Below, piece by piece: positions 12,192 through 26,070 of a stretch of 64,000 nt of DNA. Every line of letters begins with the position of its first letter. Positions within the stretch are counted from its first letter, which is position 1. Under the pieces are notes generated by a model. The model saw only the letters and a program-made list of their open reading frames with translations. It was not told the origin of the DNA and made no database searches. The position numbers were made by a program, and so were the translations under genes. Origin of the DNA: Acanthosepion lycidas (Eukaryota > Mollusca > Cephalopoda > Sepiida > Sepiidae); assembly GCA_963932145.1 (NCBI GenBank), contig OZ010580.1:4398634-4462633 (forward strand), written 5' to 3'.

Positions 12192-13597
12192 TAGCGACGT
12201 ACCTAGTAGCTCGTCTCTTTATATTTTTAATTTTATTATGTATTTTTCAGTCAGAAATATCACGAATGGATAAATCAACTTTGATCACTGGATATAAAAT
12301 ATACAATTATAAATTGTTTCATCTTTCTAGAAAGTATATCTATACACTGACGTTTATAAGGAAGTTGGGATGGAAAACACTGAGTAATGAATAAATGAAC
12401 ATTTCGATAATCAAGTCTTTATTTAATAACGGCCAAGACGTAGTAAAATAAACGCTGGAAATTTCAATACGCTTAAAACCGACTTTTGCTTTGCAATAGG
12501 GACTCGTATCACACAACGAATTTTCAAGTTGCGATGATTATACAAACTTTTGCAAGAAATTAGGCCAAAATATGGAACGAAAAATTAACTGTTAAATGGA
12601 ATTCATGTTTTATCACGATGAAAAACGTGTCAATTAAATGAGAATGAGAATAAAATCTTTCATGTCTGCCGGTTGAATATGAAATGATTTTTTGTCGAAT
12701 TACACAGGTTTTAGCAATTATAAAAGAAAAGCGAAGTGAAAAAATTCAAAGAAAGTAACACCACGTCTACTATAATATGAGGTTACTTGAATAGATCAAT
12801 ATGTCAGAATATATGCAAAGAAATAATTTCGCCAGCGATTGGAAGGAGAGTAACTGACTTACGCTCAGTAAAATGATATTCGTGATAATAGCAATTTCAA
12901 AACAATGATGATGTTATACTTATTCAACTATTATTTATGTTTCGATAAAAGTTCATTGCATCTTTACAAATATGTGACAAGAGATAAAAACTGAAAATCA
13001 TACAAAACTTTAAGAGGAAATGAGTCGGGTTTCGTTGTCTCCAGAGCAAGCACTGAAATGAATTCATTATAACTGGCGAGTCACACAAGCACACCAACAC
13101 GCAACACTTGTAGGGTAAAAATATGTATTCCGACAAAGGTTTTCCTTCTTAATGTTCGACGTGATAGGAAACGAGAAAATGTGCAACAGAAGTCTATCAT
13201 ATTAAGAGGAGACACGTGCGTGTAATTTTAACGCGGGAATGAATGGAAGGGCATGGATTTGCCGCTTATGGGGCGGAATGAAATATTCAGTAAAAAAACA
13301 AACAAACATACGCGCACGAGAGACATCATGTACTATATACCGTCAGATTATTACAATTTATCGTGTCGCTTGTATTGTGTGAAGTTGAAAAATCTTTTCG
13401 ACGGTGCGAAAATTATAGAAAACAATATTGGATATAAAATAATGAAAATTGTTGTTTATCTCGGTGTAGAAATTTTCGACTACTTCGATGTTGTTTGTAC
13501 TCAGTAGTAATGTATATTCGATAGGAAATAAAAGTAATGAAACAATGTCTGTTTGACTGCTTGTTAAATAAAAGCTCATTTAAGAGTTTTGCAAATC

Positions 13598-13716
13598 GTT
13601 TACGGCCATATCACGTTGAACACACCGGTTCTCGTCCGATCACCGAAGTTAAGCAACGTCGAGCCTGGTCAGTACTTGGATGGGTGACCGCTTGGGAATA
13701 CCAGGTGCTGTAAGTG
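13598..13716 (+). rRNA. 5S ribosomal RNA, unit 7 (allele B)
   Basis: Allele B, followed by the ACATACAG spacer variant also seen after units 2 and 5. Confidence 0.98.
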
Positions 13717-14103
13717 CTTTTTCTTCGAACCTTCAAATATTCACTAATTTTCGACGCTTTCACTATCTACTACTACATTTCTAACATACAGATTTTGATT
13801 TGCTAAAATTTCCTTTAAATTTAAATTTTTTTTACGAAAAAATACAAAAAATTGGCACTGCATTGTTTTAGTCAAACAAATAAGACACGGATAATTCGAA
13901 AAATCTTGCCTCGATAAATTTATCAGGAACGGAATTCGAGTATCACATCTCTTCAAATGGCACACGTAGAATCGAAGAACAACACTGATGAAAGCTGAAG
14001 GGCTTAAGAGACATCAGCATGTGGTCAAACGTAAGCGATCTGAGAGACACCTTTTACTGGATTAAAAGATTGCACGACAACACATTGGTGGTGCCTACAA
14101 CAT

Positions 14104-14174
14104 TGCATCGGCCGGGAATCGAACCCGGGCCGCCCGCGTGGCAGGCGAGCATTCTACCACTGAACCACCGATGC
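14104..14174 (-). tRNA. tRNA-Gly-GCC: tRNA-Gly(GCC), unit 8
   Basis: Sequence unchanged; 1974-bp unit of the unit 3 type. Confidence 0.98.
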
Positions 14175-15571
14175 TAGCGACGTACCCAGTAGCTCGTCTC
14201 TTCATATTTTTAATTTTATTATGTATTTTTCAGTCACGAATGGATAAATCAACTTTGATCACTGGATATAAAATATACAATTATAAATTGTTTCATCTTT
14301 CTAGAAAGTATATCTATACACTGACGTTTATAAGGAAGTTGGGATGGAAAACACTGAGTAATGAATAAATGAACATTTCGATAATCAAGTCTTTATTTAA
14401 TAACGGCCAAAAATAAACGCTGGAAATTTCAATACGCTTAAAACCGACTTTTGCTTTGCAATAGGGACTCGTATCACACAACGAATTTTCAAGTTGCGAT
14501 GATTATACAAACTTTTGCAAGAAATTAGGCCAAAATATGGAACGAAAAATTAACTGTTAAATGGAATTCATGTTTTATCACGATGAAAAACGTGTCAATT
14601 AAATGAGAATGAGAATAAAATCTTTCATGTCTACCGGTTGAATATGAAATGATTTTTTGTCGAATTACACAGGTTTTAGCAATTATAAAAGAAAAGCGAA
14701 GTGAAAAAATTCAAAGAAAGTAACACCACGTCTACTATAATATGAGGTTACTTGAATAGTTCAATTCAATATGTCAGAATATATGCAAAGAAATAATTTC
14801 GCCAGCGATTGGAAGGAGAGTAACTGACTCACGCTCAGTAAAATGATATTCGTGATAATAGCAATTTCAAAACAATGATGATGTTATACTTATTCAACTA
14901 TTATTTATGTTTCGATAAAAGTTCATTGCATCTTTACAAATATGTGACAAGAGATAAAAACTGAAAATCATACAAAACTTTAAGAGGAAATGAGTCGGGT
15001 TTCGTTGTCTCCAGAGCAAGCACTGAAATGAATTCATTATAACTGGCGAGTCACACAAGCACACCAACACGCAACACTTGTAGGGTAAAAATATGTATTC
15101 CGACAAAGGTTTTCCTTCTTAATGTTCGACGTGATAGGAAACGAGAAAATGTGCAACAGAAGTCTATCATATTAAGAGGAGACACGTGCGTGTAATTTTA
15201 ACGCGGGAATGAATGGAAGGGCATGGATTTGCCGCTTATGGGGCGGAATGAAATATTCAGTGAAAAAAAAAACAAACAAACATACGCGCACGAGAGACAT
15301 CATGTACTATATACCGTCAGATTATTAAAATTTATCGTGTCGCTTGTATTGTGTGAAGTTGAAAAATCTTTTCGACGGTGCGAAAATTATAGAAAACAAT
15401 ATTGGATATAAAATAATGAAAATTGTTGTTTATCTCGGTGTAGAAATTTTCGACTACTTCGATGTTGTTTGTACTCAGTAGTAATGTATATTCGATAGGA
15501 AATAAAAGTAATGAAACAATGTCTGTTTGACTGCTTGTTAAATAAAAGCTCATTTAAGAGTTTTGCAAATC

Positions 15572-15690
15572 GTTTACGGCCATATCACGTTGAACACACC
15601 GGTTCTCGTCCGATCACCGAAGTTAAGCGATGTCGAGCCTGGTCAGTACTTGGATGGGTGACCGCTTGGGAATACCAGGTGCTGTAAGTG
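15572..15690 (+). rRNA. 5S ribosomal RNA, unit 8 (allele A)
   Basis: Allele A, standard flank. Confidence 0.98.
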
Positions 15691-16077
15691 CTTTTTCTTC
15701 GAACCTTCAAATATTCACTAATTTTCGACGCTTTCACTATCTACTACTACATTTCTAACATAGAGATTTTGATTTGCTAAAATTTCCTTTAAATTTAAAT
15801 TTTTTTTACGAAAAAATACAAAACATTGGCACTGCATTGTTTTAGTCAAACAAATAAGACACGGATAATTCGAAAAATCTTGCCTCGATAAATTTATCAG
15901 GAACGGAATTCGAGTATCACATCTCTTCAAATGGCACACGTAGAATCGAAGAACAACACTGATGAAAGCTGAAGGGCTTAAGAGACATCAGCATGTGGTC
16001 AAACGTAAGCGATCTGAGAGACACCTTTTACTGGATTAAAAGATTGCACGACAACACATTGGTGGTGCCTACAACAT

Positions 16078-16148
16078 TGCATCGGCCGGGAATCGAACCC
16101 GGGCCGCCCGCGTGGCAGGCGAGCATTCTACCACTGAACCACCGATGC
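16078..16148 (-). tRNA. tRNA-Gly-GCC: tRNA-Gly(GCC), unit 9
   Basis: Sequence unchanged; TATAAAG upstream element. The unit matches unit 1 in every diagnostic site I compared. Confidence 0.98.
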
Positions 16149-17558
16149 TAGCGACGTACCTAGTAGCTCGTCTCTTTATATTTTTAATTTTATTATGTAT
16201 TTTTCAGTCAGAAATATCACGAATGGATAAATCAACTTTGATCACTGGATATAAAATATACAATTATAAATTGTTTCATCTTTCTAGAAAGTATATCTAT
16301 ACACTGACGTTTATAAGGAAGTTGGGATGGAAAACACTGAGTAATGAATAAATGAACATTTCGATAATCAAGTCTTTATTTAATAACGGCCAAGACGTAG
16401 TAAAATAAACGCTGGAAATTTCAATACGCTTAAAACCGACTTTTGCTTTGCAATAGGGACTCGTATCACACAACGAATTTTCAAGTTGCGATGATTATAC
16501 AAACTTTTGCAAGAAATTAGGCCAAAATATGGAACGAAAAATTAACTGTTAAATGGAATTCATGTTTTATCACGATGAAAAACGTGTCAATTAAATGAGA
16601 ATGAGAATAAAATCTTTCATGTCTGCCGGTTGAATATGAAATGATTTTTTGTCGAATTACACAGGTTTTAGCAATTATAAAAGAAAAGCGAAGTGAAAAA
16701 ATTCAAAGAAAGTAACACCACGTCTACTATAATATGAGGTTACTTGAATAGATCAATATGTCAGAATATATGCAAAGAAATAATTTCGCCAGCGATTGGA
16801 AGGAGAGTAACTGACTTACGCTCAGTAAAATGATATTCGTGATAATAGCAATTTCAAAACAATGATGATGTTATACTTATTCAACTATTATTTATGTTTC
16901 GATAAAAGTTCATTGCATCTTTACAAATATGTGACAAGAGATAAAAACTGAAAATCATACAAAACTTTAAGAGGAAATGAGTCGGGTTTCGTTGTCTCCA
17001 GAGCAAGCACTGAAATGAATTCATTATAACTGGCGAGTCACACAAGCACACCAACACGCAACACTTGTAGGGTAAAAATATGTATTCCGACAAAGGTTTT
17101 CCTTCTTAATGTTCGACGTGATAGGAAACGAGAAAATGTGCAACAGAAGTCTATCATATTAAGAGGAGACACGTGCGTGTAATTTTAACGCGGGAATGAA
17201 TGGAAGGGCATGGATTTGCCGCTTATGGGGCGGAATGAAATATTCAGTGAAAAAAAAAACAAACAAACATACGCGCACGAGAGACATCATGTACTATATA
17301 CCGTCAGATTATTAAAATTTATCGTGTCGCTTGTATTGTGTGAAGTTGAAAAATCTTTTCGACGGTGCGAAAATTATAGAAAACAATATTGGATATAAAA
17401 TAATGAAAATTGTTGTTTATCTCGGTGTAGAAATTTTCGACTACTTCGATGTTGTTTGTACTCAGTAGTAATGTATATTCGATAGGAAATAAAAGTAATG
17501 AAACAATGTCTGTTTGACTGCTTGTTAAATAAAAGCTCATTTAAGAGTTTTGCAAATC

Positions 17559-17677
17559 GTTTACGGCCATATCACGTTGAACACACCGGTTCTCGTCCGA
17601 TCACCGAAGTTAAGCGATGTCGAGCCTGGTCAGTACTTGGATGGGTGACCGCTTGGGAATACCAGGTGCTGTAAGTG
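17559..17677 (+). rRNA. 5S ribosomal RNA, unit 9 (allele A)
   Basis: Allele A, standard flank; last 5S before the short A-run class dominates the array. Confidence 0.98.
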
Positions 17678-18064
17678 CTTTTTCTTCGAACCTTCAAATA
17701 TTCACTAATTTTCGACGCTTTCACTATCTACTACTACATTTCTAACATAGAGATTTTGATTTGCTAAAATTTCCTTTAAATTTAAATTTTTTTTACGAAA
17801 AAATACAAAACATTGGCACTGCATTGTTTTAGTCAAACAAATAAGACACGGATAATTCGAAAAATCTTGCCTCGATAAATTTATCAGGAACGGAATTCGA
17901 GTATCACATCTCTTCAAATGGCACACGTAGAATCGAAGAACAACACTGATGAAAGCTGAAGGGCTTAAGAGACATCAGCATGTGGTCAAACGTAAGCGAT
18001 CTGAGAGACACCTTTTACTGGATTAAAAGATTGCACGACAACACATTGGTGGTGCCTACAACAT

Positions 18065-18135
18065 TGCATCGGCCGGGAATCGAACCCGGGCCGCCCGCGT
18101 GGCAGGCGAGCATTCTACCACTGAACCACCGATGC
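18065..18135 (-). tRNA. tRNA-Gly-GCC: tRNA-Gly(GCC), unit 10
   Basis: Sequence unchanged; TATAAAG upstream element. Confidence 0.98.
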
Positions 18136-19541
18136 TAGCGACGTACCTAGTAGCTCGTCTCTTTATATTTTTAATTTTATTATGTATTTTTCAGTCAGAA
18201 ATATCACGAATGGATAAATCAACTTTGATCACTGGATATAAAATATACAATTATAAATTGTTTCATCTTTCTAGAAAGTATATCTATACACTGACGTTTA
18301 TAAGGAAGTTGGGATGGAAAACACTGAGTAATGAATAAATGAACATTTCGATAATCAAGTCTTTATTTAATAACGGCCAAGACGTAGTAAAATAAACGCT
18401 GGAAATTTCAATACGCTTAAAACCGACTTTTGCTTTGCAATAGGGACTCGTATCACACAACGAATTTTCAAGTTGCGATGATTATACAAACTTTTGCAAG
18501 AAATTAGGCCAAAATATGGAACGAAAAATTAACTGTTAAATGGAATTCATGTTTTATCACGATGAAAAACGTGTCAATTAAATGAGAATGAGAATAAAAT
18601 CTTTCATGTCTGCCGGTTGAATATGAAATGATTTTTTGTCGAATTACACAGGTTTTAGCAATTATAAAAGAAAAGCGAAGTGAAAAAATTCAAAGAAAGT
18701 AACACCACGTCTACTATAATATGAGGTTACTTGAATAGATCAATATGTCAGAATATATGCAAAGAAATAATTTCGCCAGCGATTGGAAGGAGAGTAACTG
18801 ACTTACGCTCAGTAAAATGATATTCGTGATAATAGCAATTTCAAAACAATGATGATGTTATACTTATTCAACTATTATTTATGTTTCGATAAAAGTTCAT
18901 TGCATCTTTACAAATATGTGACAAGAGATAAAAACTGAAAATCATACAAAACTTTAAGAGGAAATGAGTCGGGTTTCGTTGTCTCCAGAGCAAGCACTGA
19001 AATGAATTCATTATAACTGGCGAGTCACACAAGCACACCAACACGCAACACTTGTAGGGTAAAAATATGTATTCCGACAAAGGTTTTCCTTCTTAATGTT
19101 CGACGTGATAGGAAACGAGAAAATGTGCAACAGAAGTCTATCATATTAAGAGGAGACACGTGCGTGTAATTTTAACGCGGGAATGAATGGAAGGGCATGG
19201 ATTTGCCGCTTATGGGGCGGAATGAAATATTCAGTAAAAAAACAAACAAACATACGCGCACGAGAGACATCATGTACTATATACCGTCAGATTATTACAA
19301 TTTATCGTGTCGCTTGTATTGTGTGAAGTTGAAAAATCTTTTCGACGGTGCGAAAATTATAGAAAACAATATTGGATATAAAATAATGAAAATTGTTGTT
19401 TATCTCGGTGTAGAAATTTTCGACTACTTCGATGTTGTTTGTACTCAGTAGTAATGTATATTCGATAGGAAATAAAAGTAATGAAACAATGTCTGTTTGA
19501 CTGCTTGTTAAATAAAAGCTCATTTAAGAGCTTTGCAAATC

Positions 19542-19660
19542 GTTTACGGCCATATCACGTTGAACACACCGGTTCTCGTCCGATCACCGAAGTTAAGCAA
19601 CGTCGAGCCTGGTCAGTACTTGGATGGGTGACCGCTTGGGAATACCAGGTGCTGTAAGTG
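19542..19660 (+). rRNA. 5S ribosomal RNA, unit 10 (allele B)
   Basis: Allele B with the AGAGCTTTGC 5' flank. Confidence 0.98.
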
Positions 19661-20047
19661 CTTTTTCTTCGAACCTTCAAATATTCACTAATTTTCGACG
19701 CTTTCACTATCTACTACTACATTTCTAACATAGAGATTTTGATTTGCTAAAATTTCCTTTAAATTTAAATTTTTTTTACGAAAAAATACAAAACATTGGC
19801 ACTGCATTGTTTTAGTCAAACAAATAAGACACGGATAATTCGAAAAATCTTGCCTCGATAAATTTATCAGGAACGGAATTCGAGTATCACATCTCTTCAA
19901 ATGGCACACGTAGAATCGAAGAACAACACTGATGAAAGCTGAAGGGCTTAAGAGACATCAGCATGTGGTCAAACGTAAGCGATCTGAGAGACACCTTTTA
20001 CTGGATTAAAAGATTGCACGACAACACATTGGTGGTGACTACAACAT

Positions 20048-20118
20048 TGCATCGGCCGGGAATCGAACCCGGGCCGCCCGCGTGGCAGGCGAGCATTCTA
20101 CCACTGAACCACCGATGC
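20048..20118 (-). tRNA. tRNA-Gly-GCC: tRNA-Gly(GCC), unit 11
   Basis: Sequence unchanged; TATGAAG upstream element. The unit has a private ATTCAATAACGG spacer change and is the first with the extra T in GTCTTGCC. Confidence 0.98.
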
Positions 20119-21525
20119 TAGCGACGTACGCAGTAGCTCGTCTCTTCATATTTTTAATTTTATTATGTATTTTTCAGTCAGAAATATCACGAATGGATAA
20201 ATCAACTTTGATCACTGGATATAAAATATACAATTATAAATTGTTTCATCTTTCTAGAAAGTATATCTATACATTGACGTTTATAAGGAAGTTGGGATGG
20301 AAAACACTGAGTAATGAATAAATGAACATTTCGATAATCAAGTCTTTATTCAATAACGGCCAAGACGTAGTAAAATAAACGCTGGAAATTTCAATACGCT
20401 TAAAACCGACTTTTGCTTTGCAATAGGGACTCGTATCACACAACGAATTTTCAAGTTGCGATGATTATACAAACTTTTGCAAGAAATTAGGCCAAAATAT
20501 GGAACGAAAAATTAACTGTTAAATGGAATTCATGTTTTATCACGATGAAAAACGTGTCAATTAAATGAGAATGAGAATAAAATCTTTCATGTCTTGCCGG
20601 TTGAATATGAAATGATTTTTTGTCGAATTACACAGGTTTTAGCAATTATAAAAGAAAAGCGAAGTGAAAAAATTCAAAGAAAGTAACACCACGTCTACTA
20701 TAATATGAGGTTACTTGAATAGATCAATATGTCAGAATATATGCAAAGAAATAATTTCGCCAGCGATTGGAAGGAGAGTAACTGACTTACGCTCAGTAAA
20801 ATGATATTCGTGATAATAGCAATTTCAAAACAATGATGATGTTATACTTATTCAACTATTATTTATGTTTCGATAAAAGTTCATTGCATCTTTACAAATA
20901 TGTGACAAGAGATAAAAACTGAAAATCATACAAAACTTTAAGAGGAAATGAGTCGGGTTTCGTTGTCTCCAGAGCAAGCACTGAAATGAATTCATTATAA
21001 CTGGCGAGTCACACAAGCACACCAACACGCAACACTTGTAGGGTAAAAATATGTATTCCGACAAAGGTTTTCCTTCTTAATGTTCGACGTGATAGGAAAC
21101 GAGAAAATGTGCAACAGAAGTCTATCATATTAAGAGGAGACACGTGCGTGTAATTTTAACGCGGGAATGAATGGAAGGGCATGGATTTGCCGCTTATGGG
21201 GCGGAATGAAATATTCAGTAAAAAAACAAACAAACATACGCGCACGAGAGACATCATGTACTATATACCGTCAGATTATTACAATTTATCGTGTCGCTTG
21301 TATTGTGTGAAGTTGAAAAATCTTTTCGACGGTGCGAAAATTATAGAAAACAATATTGGATATAAAATAATGAAAATTGTTGTTTATCTCGGTGTAGAAA
21401 TTTTCGACTACTTCGATGTTGTTTGTACTCAGTAGTAATGTATATTCGATAGGAAATAAAAGTAATGAAACAATGTCTGTTTGACTGCTTGTTAAATAAA
21501 AGCTCATTTAAGAGTTTTGCAAATC

Positions 21526-21644
21526 GTTTACGGCCATATCACGTTGAACACACCGGTTCTCGTCCGATCACCGAAGTTAAGCGATGTCGAGCCTGGTCAG
21601 TACTTGGATGGGTGACCGCTTGGGAATACCAGGTGCTGTAAGTG
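21526..21644 (+). rRNA. 5S ribosomal RNA, unit 11 (allele A)
   Basis: Allele A, here in a unit with the short A-run and TTACAATT spacer, a combination not seen in units 1-9. Confidence 0.98.
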
Positions 21645-22031
21645 CTTTTTCTTCGAACCTTCAAATATTCACTAATTTTCGACGCTTTCACTATCTACTA
21701 CTACATTTCTAACATAGAGATTTTGATTTGCTAAAATTTCCTTTAAATTTAAATTTTTTTTACGAAAAAATACAAAACATTGGCACTGCATTGTTTTAGT
21801 CAAACAAATAAGACACGGATAATTCGAAAAATCTTGCCTCGATAAATTTATCAGGAACGGAATTCGAGTATCACATCTCTTCAAATGGCACACGTAGAAT
21901 CGAAGAATAACACTGATGAAAGCTGAAGGGCTTAAGAGACATCAGCATGTGGTCAAACGTAAGCGATCTGAGAGACACCTTTTACTGGATTAAAAGATTG
22001 CACGACAACACATTGGTGGTGCCTACAACAT

Positions 22032-22102
22032 TGCATCGGCCGGGAATCGAACCCGGGCCGCCCGCGTGGCAGGCGAGCATTCTACCACTGAACCACCGAT
22101 GC
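22032..22102 (-). tRNA. tRNA-Gly-GCC: tRNA-Gly(GCC), unit 12
   Basis: Sequence unchanged; last copy with the TATAAAG upstream element. Confidence 0.98.
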
Positions 22103-23509
22103 TAGCGACGTACCTAGTAGCTCGTCTCTTTATATTTTTAATTTTATTATGTATTTTTCAGTCAGAAATATCACGAATGGATAAATCAACTTTGATCACT
22201 GGATATAAAATATACAATTATAAATTGTTTCATCTTTCTAGAAAGTATATCTATACACTGACGTTTATAAGGAAGTTGGGATGGAAAACACTGAGTAATG
22301 AATAAATGAACATTTCGATAATCAAGTCTTTATTTAATAACGGCCAAGACGTAGTAAAATAAACGCTGGAAATTTCAATACGCTTAAAACCGACTTTTGC
22401 TTTGCAATAGGGACTCGTATCACACAACGAATTTTCAAGTTGCGATGATTATACAAACTTTTGCAAGAAATTAGGCCAAAATATGGAACGAAAAATTAAC
22501 TGTTAAATGGAATTCATGTTTTATCACGATGAAAAACGTGTCAATTAAATGAGAATGAGAATAAAATCTTTCATGTCTTGCCGGTTGAATATGAAATGAT
22601 TTTTTGTCGAATTACACAGGTTTTAGCAATTATAAAAGAAAAGCGAAGTGAAAAAATTCAAAGAAAGTAACACCACGTCTACTATAATATGAGGTTACTT
22701 GAATAGATCAATATGTCAGAATATATGCAAAGAAATAATTTCGCCAGCGATTGGAAGGAGAGTAACTGACTTACGCTCAGTAAAATGATATTCGTGATAA
22801 TAGCAATTTCAAAACAATGATGATGTTATACTTATTCAACTATTATTTATGTTTCGATAAAAGTTCATTGCATCTTTACAAATATGTGACAAGAGATAAA
22901 AACTGAAAATCATACAAAACTTTAAGAGGAAATGAGTCGGGTTTCGTTGTCTCCAGAGCAAGCACTGAAATGAATTCATTATAACTGGCGAGTCACACAA
23001 GCACACCAACACGCAACACTTGTAGGGTAAAAATATGTATTCCGACAAAGGTTTTCCTTCTTAATGTTCGACGTGATAGGAAACGAGAAAATGTGCAACA
23101 GAAGTCTATCATATTAAGAGGAGACACGTGCGTGTAATTTTAACGCGGGAATGAATGGAAGGGCATGGATTTGCCGCTTATGGGGCGGAATGAAATATTC
23201 AGTAAAAAAACAAACAAACATACGCGCACGAGAGACATCATGTACTATATACCGTCAGATTATTACAATTTATCGTGTCGCTTGTATTGTGTGAAGTTGA
23301 AAAATCTTTTCGACGGTGCGAAAATTATAGAAAACAATATTGGATATAAAATAATGAAAATTGTTGTTTATCTCGGTGTAGAAATTTTCGACTACTTCGA
23401 TGTTGTTTGTACTCAGTAGTAATGTATATTCGATAGGAAATAAAAGTAATGAAACAATGTCTGTTTGACTGCTTGTTAAATAAAAGCTCATTTAAGAGTT
23501 TGGCAAATC

Positions 23510-23628
23510 GTTTACGGCCATATCACGTTGAACACACCGGTTCTCGTCCGATCACCGAAGTTAAGCAACGTCGAGCCTGGTCAGTACTTGGATGGGTGAC
23601 CGCTTGGGAATACCAGGTGCTGTAAGTG
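23510..23628 (+). rRNA. 5S ribosomal RNA, unit 12 (allele B)
   Basis: Allele B. 5' flank is GTTTGGCAAATC instead of GTTTTGCAAATC, shared only with units 13-16. Confidence 0.98.
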
Positions 23629-24015
23629 CTTTTTCTTCGAACCTTCAAATATTCACTAATTTTCGACGCTTTCACTATCTACTACTACATTTCTAACATA
23701 CAGATTTTGATTTGCTAAAATTTCCTTTAAATTTAAATTTTTTTTACGAAAAAATACAAAACATTGGCACTGCATTGTTTTAGTCAAACAAATAAGACAC
23801 GGATAATTCGAAAAATCTTGCCTCGATAAATTTATCAGGAACGGAATTGGAGTATCACATCTCTTCAAATGGCACACGTAGAATCGAAGAACAACACTGA
23901 TGAAAGCTGAAGGGCTTAAGAGACATCAGCATGTGGTCAAACGTAAGCGATCTGAGAGACACCTTTTACTGGATTAAAAGATTGCACGACAACACATTGG
24001 TGGTGACTACAACAT

Positions 24016-24086
24016 TGCATCGGCCGGGAATCGAACCCGGGCCGCCCGCGTGGCAGGCGAGCATTCTACCACTGAACCACCGATGC
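24016..24086 (-). tRNA. tRNA-Gly-GCC: tRNA-Gly(GCC), unit 13
   Basis: Sequence unchanged; first of three consecutive units with GAATTGGAG in the convergent spacer, and with GCTATTGG in the divergent spacer. Confidence 0.98.
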
Positions 24087-25493
24087 TAGCGACGTACGCA
24101 GTAGCTCGTCTCTTCATATTTTTAATTTTATTATGTATTTTTCAGTCAGAAATATCACGAATGGATAAATCAACTTTGATCACTGGATATAAAATATACA
24201 ATTATAAATTGTTTCATCTTTCTAGAAAGTATATCTATACATTGACGTTTATAAGGAAGTTGGGATGGAAAACACTGAGTAATGAATAAATGAACATTTC
24301 GATAATCAAGTCTTTATTTAATAACGGCCAAGACGTAGTAAAATAAACGCTGGAAATTTCAATACGCTTAAAACCGACTTTTGCTTTGCAATAGGGACTC
24401 GTATCACACAACGAATTTTCAAGTTGCGATGATTATACAAACTTTTGCAAGAAATTAGGCCAAAATATGGAACGAAAAATTAACTGTTAAATGGAATTCA
24501 TGTTTTATCACGATGAAAAACGTGTCAATTAAATGAGAATGAGAATAAAATCTTTCATGTCTTGCCGGTTGAATATGAAATGATTTTTTGTCGAATTACA
24601 CAGGTTTTAGCAATTATAAAAGAAAAGCGAAGTGAAAAAATTCAAAGAAAGTAACACCACGTCTACTATAATATGAGGTTACTTGAATAGATCAATATGT
24701 CAGAATATATGCAAAGAAATAATTTCGCCAGCTATTGGAAGGAGAGTAACTGACTTACGCTCAGTAAAATGATATTCGTGATAATAGCAATTTCAAAACA
24801 ATGATGATGTTATACTTATTCAACTATTATTTATGTTTCGATAAAAGTTCATTGCATCTTTACAAATATGTGACAAGAGATAAAAACTGAAAATCATACA
24901 AAACTTTAAGAGGAAATGAGTCGGGTTTCGTTGTCTCCAGAGCAAGCACTGAAATGAATTCATTATAACTGGCGAGTCACACAAGCACACCAACACGCAA
25001 CACTTGTAGGGTAAAAATATGTATTCCGACAAAGGTTTTCCTTCTTAATGTTCGACGTGATAGGAAACGAGAAAATGTGCAACAGAAGTCTATCATATTA
25101 AGAGGAGACACGTGCGTGTAATTTTAACGCGGGAATGAATGGAAGGGCATGGATTTGCCGCTTATGGGGCGGAATGAAATATTCAGTAAAAAAACAAACA
25201 AACATACGCGCACGAGAGACATCATGTACTATATACCGTCAGATTATTACAATTTATCGTGTCGCTTGTATTGTGTGAAGTTGAAAAATCTTTTCGACGG
25301 TGCGAAAATTATAGAAAACAATATTGGATATAAAATAATGAAAATTGTTGTTTATCTCGGTGTAGAAATTTTCGACTACTTCGATGTTGTTTGTACTCAG
25401 TAGTAATGTATATTCGATAGGAAATAAAAGTAATGAAACAATGTCTGTTTGACTGCTTGTTAAATAAAAGCTCATTTAAGAGTTTGGCAAATC

Positions 25494-25612
25494 GTTTACG
25501 GCCATATCACGTTGAACACACCGGTTCTCGTCCGATCACCGAAGTTAAGCAACGTCGAGCCTGGTCAGTACTTGGATGGGTGACCGCTTGGGAATACCAG
25601 GTGCTGTAAGTG
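25494..25612 (+). rRNA. 5S ribosomal RNA, unit 13 (allele B)
   Basis: Allele B with the TTTGGC 5' flank. Confidence 0.98.
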
Positions 25613-25999
25613 CTTTTTCTTCGAACCTTCAAATATTCACTAATTTTCGACGCTTTCACTATCTACTACTACATTTCTAACATACAGATTTTGATTTGCT
25701 AAAATTTCCTTTAAATTTAAATTTTTTTTACGAAAAAATACAAAACATTGGCACTGCATTGTTTTAGTCAAACAAATAAGACACGGATAATTCGAAAAAT
25801 CTTGCCTCGATAAATTTATCAGGAACGGAATTGGAGTATCACATCTCTTCAAATGGCACACGTAGAATCGAAGAACAACACTGATGAAAGCTGAAGGGCT
25901 TAAGAGACATCAGCATGTGGTCAAACGTAAGCGATCTGAGAGACACCTTTTACTGGATTAAAAGATTGCACGACAACACATTGGTGGTGACTACAACAT

Positions 26000-26070
26000 T
26001 GCATCGGCCGGGAATCGAACCCGGGCCGCCCGCGTGGCAGGCGAGCATTCTACCACTGAACCACCGATGC
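26000..26070 (-). tRNA. tRNA-Gly-GCC: tRNA-Gly(GCC), unit 14
   Basis: Sequence unchanged; the unit has GGAAGGAAAAA, GTCTGCC and GCGATTGG, unlike units 13 and 15. Confidence 0.98.
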
